Shown piece by piece: positions 57,577 through 64,000 of a stretch of 64,000 nucleotides of DNA (positions are counted from its first letter, which is position 1; each line of letters starts with the position of its first letter). The DNA is from Paraphoma chrysanthemicola (taxonomy: Eukaryota; Ascomycota; Dothideomycetes; Pleosporales; Phaeosphaeriaceae), in NCBI GenBank assembly GCA_020744225.1, contig JAGMWG010000002.1, positions 2,480,001-2,544,000 on the forward strand. Direction: 5' to 3'. The notes under the pieces are model-generated. The model did not search any database and was not told the DNA's origin. It saw nothing but the letters and a program-made list of their open reading frames with translations. Position numbers and translations under genes: made by a program.

Positions 57577-59773
57577 AAGGCATTCAGCCTTCTGTATATT
57601 GCTTTTATGGTGTATGATTGGTGTTGTGGCGTTATAAGCCCCCTCTGGGCGGCACAGGGACAGCTTTTGAGCCCTGCGAGGGCATTCAGGCTACGTTTAT
57701 GATGATGGCATGGCGTTTTCCTGGTTGGGTAGCATCGACCGCAACATGGTCGCATTTTAGGCGCAAGCGGGGTTTGTGTTTTTGTGGTTTTACTTTTCAG
57801 TGTTTGTATAGTCGAATCAAGACGACATGAATGTTCAACATGTGTGTGCGTGTGTGCGTGATAAGTGTATCGACTTACGTGATATGTATGTATTGATAAA
57901 TCAGTTCCTTTTTCTTGTCTTATTATTCGGTTTTGCAAAATGTTTCTTGTTTGCGCCTTTCGACACACAAGATACACATGAGATTTTTTGTTTATTCACT
58001 TCCAGTGCTATAATTAAAAGGACGTATCTTTGGCCCCTTTTTACTTAGCTACTTTGAAATGCATTTCAACACAAATAGCTGACAAGCGAGTCAGTCGAAC
58101 CTCAACTTCTTGGAAGCACTGGCGAGGGTGCTCGATGTAGTACACCATAGGGGCGCAGTGTCGACGAAGGCTTGCCATGACCGGACGGTCCGAGAGAGGC
58201 GTTGGCATATTGTGCGCGCGTGCAGAGTCTAGCTCAGGAGACTCTTGCATCAGGTGTTGAGGTTGGCGGTCGATGTCGAGCGTTCTGTTCTGGAGCTCTG
58301 GCTTGGTACGTATTTGTCCACTGCGCGCGCAGGAATGCAGGTCTATGATGGTGTGAGCTTTTTCCTGGCGGCAAGTGACGCTGTCGCGAAGGACGTGATC
58401 GCGAGAACGCGTCTGGGTGCAGGCGGCTGCGGAGCTTCATTTCACTGCCTGAGACTGCGCTTTTGGGAGAGGTGTGCACAGCGTGGATGAAAGCAGATAT
58501 TTGAGCTTTCACAGATTCGAAAAGACTTGGTCAGACGACGAAAAGTGTCGGCGGAAGTCTCGGTGTACATGAGTTGGTGTTGAGGATTTTGATCTGGCGG
58601 AACTGAAGCATCGTGGACTTCGGGCCATTCTCCGCCAGGCCCTGTCGAAGTGTGAACCAAGAGAAAATGATGTAAGTATGTTTGGCCTTGTGAGTTGTAA
58701 GCCATGTTTGAGACGAAATAAGGTTGAAGAAGAAGTCTTGAACAATCCTTAACAGGAGAGACTCTGTGCACCGCCCAAAATTCCGGAAGCGAGAACTGGT
58801 CGCCTCTGCCCCATTTGAATAAACCCCAATGGCCAAGGTAGTTCCATGTGATTTCTGTATGATGCGAGTCTCTTAGTCCATTAGACTGGTCACAAGCCTG
58901 CATTCGCCGGCGCCCACTGTGTCACGACGAAGTTGATCATAGTCGAATTCCACAAGTTTCGGCATCGGTCATTAACAACGCAATTCTGCGCTCAGATGTC
59001 CAATTGGGCAGGTTCAAAAAGAACGTTCATATTGGTTCCAGTCGATGTCTTCGTCAGTGCACACGGCGATTGTCTCCAAACATTTGTCCATCTCGTTTCC
59101 TCCTCTTGTCCCACCACAAAGCCACCAAAGCACTATTACACGAGTCCACGATATTAGCTGTTGATAGAATTCGTACTTCGGCAGTTGCTAAATACAAACA
59201 GAATGCCTCAAGCTCAGCTCTTTGCAGGGACTCGTGGGTGTCCCCGAGTGAAGGCCATGGATGCGGTGAAGCTCGTTGGGAACTTGTGGACACTAAAAAA
59301 AGGGACTGAGCATGGAGCATGTATTAGAAGTGTGAATTGGCTTGGGATGTGGTCGAACGTACATTCTAGAGCGGGCAGTCCCTCAACACGTGCTCACGTG
59401 ACGGCTGTTGTCTACCTTCCACATTTGGCATTTGACCTCCAGAATGTACACAAAGCGCTGTGTGCACAACGTTTAAGACATCAACGCAGGGTTCTGTGTA
59501 GTGTTCAAAAGGTGGTATTAGCTACGGTATTATGCGCATACGCTAGAAATCATCGCTTCAACGCCATCGTGCTGGTATACCCAAGTCCATCCGTTTCCAT
59601 CACGCTTGCATCAAGCAAGCCGAAGAAGTATCATCGATATTCATACATATACTGATCAGGCCATCCAAGCGACGCGCCCGTTGCGCGTTCGTTGTTCCGC
59701 GCGCATCCGGTCACTCGTCGCCGGAATCGGTCCTAGTGCTCCAGCTCGAATCCGAGTAGACATTACAGGTATC
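57577..59773. other. Convergent 2.2-kb intergenic region, no gene seen
   Basis: Between the ends of INCENP and the NCE102-like gene. ORFs at 58442-58903 (minus), 58234-58512 (minus) and 59161-59655 (plus) have no motif content. A short GT-rich tract lies near 57838-57860. No RNA gene recognised. Confidence 0.5.
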
Positions 59774-60387
59774 CTAGACCTGGCTCATCGAAGGACCACC
59801 ACGGCGGATGCCACCGCGAAGGTTGGCGCCGCTGCCACGGCCGTTCATTATGTTGATGACGAGAGTGGCGACGAAAGCGGCCCAGCCGAACCACAGGAAG
59901 GCGGAGGTGGCCTGTGCTTGACGGCAGTTCTGCTCAGTGTTGGGCGAGCTGTTTGTGACGCCGTTGGACATGGTGTAGGACTGAGAGTGTTAGCATATAT
60001 GTTCAACGGGTTCTTGTAGTGGTATAACGTACGCGGTTCGAGCAGCGGTGGACTCCGAGGTATGCGGGGAGCGCAACGGCGGCGCAGAAGCCGAATAGAA
60101 CGCTCAAACCATCCATGGCGACGTCAACAATGGGGATGCTGAATTTGTCGATGAATGACGTGGGTAGGAAGTAGAGCAGCGTAAACAGCCACCATACACC
60201 GACGAAGAGCGAGTAGTTGACAATGGAGTGCGTGCCATTTGTTGCGCGGTCGATGTTGTTGGCCATGAACGCTGTGACAAGAATGGCGCAAATGAGCTTT
60301 AGACAGTTAGCAAATCTGTGCAGCTGCAAACGAAGAAATACTGACCTGCCAGGCACGGAGGCCCATGGAGAGTGCTCGCGACACCAT
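59774..60387 (-). CDS. NCE102: NCE102-like MARVEL-domain membrane protein
   Basis: Three exons, 60346-60387, 60033-60296 and 59774-59980, encode 170 residues. The start MVSRALSMGLRAWQ joins LICAILVTAFMANNIDRA across intron 1, the typical NCE102/FHN1 N terminus. Four hydrophobic segments: CAILVTAFMA, YSLFVGVWWLFTLLYFLP, VDVAMDGLSVLFGFCAAVALPAYL (interrupted by polar residues), and, after intron 2, ATSAFLWFGWAAFVATLVI. It ends GGIRRGGPSMSQV. Family members sit in eisosome-associated plasma-membrane domains (MCC) and take part in eisosome formation and sphingolipid signalling. All junctions are phase 0 and restore the family sequence. Confidence 0.86.
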
Positions 60388-61483
60388 ATTGAAGGTTCTG
60401 TGAGAGCTAAGGTTGTTGTGGGAAGGATGCGATGTGATTCAGAAAGTCGCAGCTGTCAAGCGTTAGGTATTTCTTTGATAAGAACGGAGAGAAGCGGGTG
60501 GAGAGTTGTGCTGATGATCGCTGGGAGGGTTGCGTCTGGCCATATATCAGTTAGCGCAGCGTCCTCGTCGCAGCGTCATCGTACGTCACTGCCCTGGGCG
60601 TAGCCGCCAACCAATGCGACGCCGAGTGTTCCGTATTTGGCGTCGGGACTTACCTTAACGAGCGCCGATCTTTGTTGTGATGCGTAGAGTTTGAAATGGA
60701 CAACTGCGCTGTAACTAGAGAGAAACAATGGTGTTGATATACTCTTAAACGACGCGCATTCGTACGTTCGAGGCTGTGCTTGTTTCCCCTCGCGATAAGA
60801 TTATCGCGTTTCTGTGGCAGTCGCGGTTGCTCGAGAGACGATGCAGGGATCTTCCGTAAGCGGGTAGCCGGATTAAGACCCTTTGCTCGCATCACTATCC
60901 CATCACACACTAGATTTTTCTCCGACATGAGCTACTGCACCCTCTTACGTAGGGCAATACTCGCATGACATCGCACGTCGTCCAGAACCTCAACAATGAA
61001 AAAGCGACGTCGTGAATTTCAAAGTCTTGCAGTCATCAGGGCAGCTCCCCGGATCGACGTGATCATCACTGCACTGAGCGGAGACTGCACCATTGGTCCG
61101 TGCCTGAAGCTCGACTGGGATTCGTATTATGTCTCAACCGAAGCGCCATCCACTCACAGAAGCAGGAGATGCAATGGCGGTTGCACATGGAAACAAGCGT
61201 TTCAACACCGAATCAACATCACAACACCGCCAATTACGTCAAGGCATTTTCTTGCTATCGCTGACGCGTACTGCGGTAAATGTTTTGAGTCGTTCATCTG
61301 AAGCTCGGCCCATTGTGGTTCGAAGGTCGTATGATTAGAAACTGCACACCGGCAGAGACTACGAACCATGTAGTCGAAATGACAACATGTAGACAGATAA
61401 CTCCTTGTGAGAAATGAGTCTATCATAATGAGAAGCGCTAAGCACATTTCGGTGCAGCATCATGCCTACACCAATCCTCGCAA
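60388..61483. other. Intergenic, NCE102 promoter side, no gene seen
   Basis: About 1.1 kb between two minus-strand genes. Short ORFs without motifs. Nothing else recognised. Confidence 0.45.
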
Positions 61484-62407
61484 TTAGGATATCAGTTCAT
61501 CCAAATCCTCCGCTCTCGGTCGCTCTCTCGTCGCTGACATCTCCACACATTCTGTCCCCTCCACCGTCTCCACCCGGCTCGCTTCCGCTCCTTGTGGAAC
61601 AGGCGTGTAATTATGCGTCCGAGGATTTGGAGTGGTGAGTTCATCTGAACTTGGTGTATCTGGTCCATCCGACGCAGTCACGGGCTGCTTTTCAGCTCGT
61701 CGTTGCGCAGCGCGATGTTGGCGACGCCGAGCCCAGACGAAAACTAGGCCGACGGCAATGATGGTTGCGGTGCCACAGAGCGCAATGGTTAGACCAGCGA
61801 TGCTTCCTTTGGAGAGAGTGGAGTCGTTAGATGATACAAGAGGTGGATTATATGACGATCTGTCTGCTGGAGTTGTCTGTGCAGATGAAGCAGATGATGA
61901 ATGTGAGCGGTAAGATCCAACAATTGGAAACCCGGACAACTCCGTCGATGGCCGTGTCATCGTTGTCCTCATCGTACTCGAACGCAAACTCAACGAGGAA
62001 ATGGCAGCCTCGACGAAAAATCCCGTGCTCCGAATGTACGAATCCGCCGAATTGCTTGCACTGTCCAGATCGACAAAACACACAAAAGTCGTGCCAGGTG
62101 CGCTCGCCTGAGCCTCCCATTGGTACCATTGTGCAGTTATCCCACCAACCTCGACATACGGCTTTCGACCCGTCTCGCTGTCGAGAAATATGTAAAACGT
62201 CGCGTTCTTCAGCCGCGGCGATTTCCAGGTAATATTCAGCAGAGACCCCGCGCGGAACGTCAATGGATATGTCCAGGGAAATGTGAATTCGCTATCGAAC
62301 GCGTCATGCGGACTTGAATAGGAGGAGGTGAGATTGTGGTCGGCGAGGGACGGGAGAACCAGAAGAGCCAGCGCCACAAATATCGAAACAAACATGTCGC
62401 GCCGCAT
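61484..62407 (-). CDS. Single-pass membrane glycoprotein with N-terminal signal peptide
   Basis: A single exon of 307 residues. The signal peptide (MFVSIFVALALLVLPSLA) is followed by an extracellular domain with WTYPLTFRAGSLLNITWKSP and several N-x-S/T sites, then WYQWEAQ and CFVDLD. A Ser/Thr-rich stalk (~145-200) leads to one TM segment near 200-225 (SIAGLTIALCGTATIIAVGL). It ends in a basic cytosolic tail (ARRRQHRAAQRRAEK) with Ser/Thr/Pro. This layout (signal, domain, Ser/Thr stalk, single TM, tail) resembles fungal cell-surface sensors or adhesin-like proteins. No named family. The start could be the Met at 62407 or the one four codons later. Confidence 0.75.
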   Translation of the reverse strand: MRRDMFVSIFVALALLVLPSLADHNLTSSYSSPHDAFDSEFTFPWTYPLTFRAGSLLNITWKSPRLKNATFYIFLDSETGRKPYVEVGGITAQWYQWEAQASAPGTTFVCFVDLDSASNSADSYIRSTGFFVEAAISSLSLRSSTMRTTMTRPSTELSGFPIVGSYRSHSSSASSAQTTPADRSSYNPPLVSSNDSTLSKGSIAGLTIALCGTATIIAVGLVFVWARRRQHRAAQRRAEKQPVTASDGPDTPSSDELTTPNPRTHNYTPVPQGAEASRVETVEGTECVEMSATRERPRAEDLDELIS

Positions 62408-63025
62408 CGTCGCAGCGTATCCAAATGGCCGGCTTGAGGTCTAGCGATGAAGTATTTGGGGGTCAAGACATGCAGGCAGCTCCCCGAACCCAGTACAAGT
62501 ACAAGTGCTGCTCAACTACGCCGCACCTCATCCTTGCTCTTGACATCAATGCATCTCGACTCCAAAGCAAGGCTAGCGAGAGGCTATTGGCCGTGCAAAA
62601 GGTGCACAGCCGCCCGACGGTACCAAGGCGGTGGGAAATGATGTGCTGTTGGGTGAGGGTCTGTGCTGTCCATGTGCATGTGACTGTGCCGCAATGGAGC
62701 GTTTTGTGAAACGGGAGACGGCGATTGGGGATTGGGTCGGCGATAGGACATGGTCAGGACGGCGACGATATGGTTGTTAGTGTTGGGATCATGGAAGGGT
62801 AAGGGGGGAAGGAATAGGTAGGAACGTGGTGACATGGGTGAATTGGACCGAACCTTGGAAGTGTCTTTCGATATAAGGACCCACAGCGGACCCACGATAT
62901 CCACTCATTTCAAGGTTCAACACTGCCACGATACAACGACCCCAGCCTCAAGATCAACCACAAACACCACCATAACTGCTAACATGCCCTTCAAGTCTAA
63001 CCTATGCCTCCCGGACGGTCAGGCT
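62408..63025. other. Spacer upstream of the surface glycoprotein
   Basis: About 620 bases between the start of the surface glycoprotein and the end of the small mitochondrial-protein gene. A 106-codon minus ORF at 62584-62904 has no support. Confidence 0.4.
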
Positions 63026-63371
63026 TCACTGGCGGTGTCGCATCGCGTTTTGCATAGAGCGAGACCACCTTGTAACCACTTCGGGGAGAGCCAGGTCTCC
63101 TTCCTCGTTGTCTTTCAGTATTCCGAGTTTCTTTCTATTCTCGATGATCCCTGCGGCGCGCTCTTCGATGTTGTAATCCGGCCATTCGTGCCTGTACGTA
63201 TCAGTAGATGATCTACCAGAGGTAACTGCATAGAAACTCGACGTACACCTTGTACATGGCTGTGCAACGTGAAGTGCAGAAGACGCGAGCTGAGATTGCT
63301 TGGGAGGTGTGGTGTAGGTGAGAAGATGGAGAACACGGGGCGAAGGTGCGAGGTGCGACAGCCATCTGCAT
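63026..63371 (-). CDS. Small predicted mitochondrial protein, 96 residues
   Basis: Exons 63247-63371 and 63026-63191 (55-nt intron, GTACGT...ACAG, phase 2). The N terminus (MQMAVAPRTFAPCS...SARVFCTSRCTAMYK) is Ser/Arg-rich without acidic residues, typical of a mitochondrial presequence. The mature part is compact: HEWPDYNIEERAAGIIENRK then KLGILKDNEEGDLALPEVV and a basic end, WSRSMQNAMRHRQ. Only the spliced form gives this second part. Unspliced frames stop quickly. Start choices are 63371 or 63365; an earlier ATG at 63413 is also in frame. I do not recognise the family. It is divergent from the ORF at 63583. Confidence 0.65.
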
Positions 63372-63582
63372 GAAGAAGTCTCGACAAACGCCGCAACTAC
63401 CTGGCTTTGGCATCTACACTCAATTTCTTACCTCACATATACGCTCCAGCATTTACCTTCTTCCCTCACGTGTACGCTTCAGCACTCGACGCCTTGCTCT
63501 CACTCAATCCCTCGCGCACGCGTCACCCTGGACGTCAAGCCACTGGAGCCTCCACCTTTATTGTCATTTCGTTACTTCTTTG

Positions 63583-63813
63583 ATGCAGGAGCCACTCGAT
63601 AGTCGAAAAGAGCTTACCGTAGCTGCTGGTCGGTTAAGGCAGTGGTTGAAGAGGGGCGACCTCGACAGAAGCTTCATTGACTGCCTCAAGCGAGCCATGA
63701 ACACTGGCATCGTCCAGCATGACGACAAGGCTTTTGGTGACATACTCCACACCCTTCGAGAGCGCGAGATGAACTCATCCTACCGAGCTCTAGCACGGCG
63801 CGAGCACGTATAG
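63583..63813 (+). CDS. Short hypothetical protein near the right edge, possibly incomplete
   Basis: 76 residues from MQEPLDSRKELTVAAG. It is polar and helical (GRLRQWLKRGDLDRSFIDCL, DDKAFGDILHTLREREM) and looks coding. The upstream frame is open from 63346, but the preceding residues look like non-coding leader. A second protein-like frame, one base off, reads ARIASQNPDFSRIFVTNKD then LARLGMELEISP and stays open to the window end. The gene may therefore continue by an intron I cannot place, or be frameshifted. Family unknown. Confidence 0.5.
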   Translation: MQEPLDSRKELTVAAGRLRQWLKRGDLDRSFIDCLKRAMNTGIVQHDDKAFGDILHTLREREMNSSYRALARREHV

Positions 63814-64000
63814 CCTCGCAAAACCCCGACTTTTCACGCATCTTCGTCACAAACAAAGACAGCACGCTAGCAAGACTCGGAATGGAACTGGAAATCTCTC
63901 CTACGCAAGGTGGTCAAGTCGCGCGTCCAGAAAATCGATCTTCATCGACTGTTTGCAAGACCGACGCCGTACTTAAGAAAGCCAACCAAGGGTGGAGATG

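Noticed and set aside
57838..57860. GT-rich run near the INCENP 3' end
   Set aside because: Short simple-sequence tract; no function can be inferred.
58442..58903. 153-codon minus-strand ORF downstream of INCENP
   Set aside because: No recognisable content and not extended by splicing.
59161..59655. 164-codon plus-strand ORF
   Set aside because: Low-information composition; no motif and no supporting exon.
62584..62904. 106-codon minus-strand ORF rich in His/Pro
   Set aside because: Short, low complexity, no conserved-looking segment.
1..64000. tRNA/rRNA genes, CRISPR arrays, bacterial operon signals
   Set aside because: No B-box-like tRNA core in a foldable context, no spaced direct repeats, and the genes are clearly eukaryotic with introns.

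Overview
The window is nuclear DNA of a filamentous ascomycete (Pezizomycotina; my best guess is a Dothideomycete, which is inference). Evidence: many genes carry short introns (48-109 nt) with GT...AG ends and CTNA-type branch sites. The gene set is typically fungal: three HET-domain genes, a Zn2Cys6 regulator, a Dal5-type permease, SUR7/PalI- and NCE102-like membrane proteins. There is no operon structure. I rebuilt 23 complete or near-complete gene models plus one left-edge partial gene. Most splice sites were fixed by reading frame and by conserved family motifs across the junction.

Layout. 1-3.0 kb: partial Ser/Arg-rich gene (minus) divergent from the rRNA helicase SPB4 (plus). 3.3-5.2 kb: two divergent paralogous small secreted Cys-containing proteins. 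5.5-10.6 kb: tandem pair of HET-domain genes (minus). 11.1-16.5 kb: PHD/SNF2 chromatin remodeler of the Mit1/CHD class (minus), divergent from a mitochondrial SpoU rRNA methyltransferase (MRM1-like). 20-24 kb: multipass membrane protein with a dense Cys-rich insert, divergent from an unusual protein kinase. 25.6-29.4 kb: 7-TM and 4-TM membrane proteins. 29.9-32.2 kb: third HET gene. 32.2-35.9 kb: gene-poor stretch.

35.9-42.2 kb: MFS anion permease, large fungal membrane protein, and a membrane protein of unknown function. 43.3-50.5 kb: Gfo/Idh/MocA-type oxidoreductase, VOC/glyoxalase-like protein, helical unknown, SDR and Zn2Cys6 regulator, a possible small metabolic neighbourhood. 50.9-57.6 kb: coiled-coil unknown and the chromosomal passenger scaffold INCENP (Sli15/Pic1). 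59.8-63.8 kb: NCE102-like MARVEL protein, a single-pass signal-peptide glycoprotein, a small predicted mitochondrial protein, and a short ORF at the right edge that may continue in another frame.

Housekeeping genes (SPB4, Mit1/CHD, MRM1, INCENP, NCE102) are interleaved with accessory genes (HET, secreted pair, kinase, permease, oxidoreductases). The best candidates for undescribed biology are the divergent secreted pair, the Cys-rich membrane protein facing the WPFSM-repeat kinase, and the HET tandem in which one copy has gained an NDYIN repeat. No tRNA, rRNA, CRISPR array or intact transposon was recognised.
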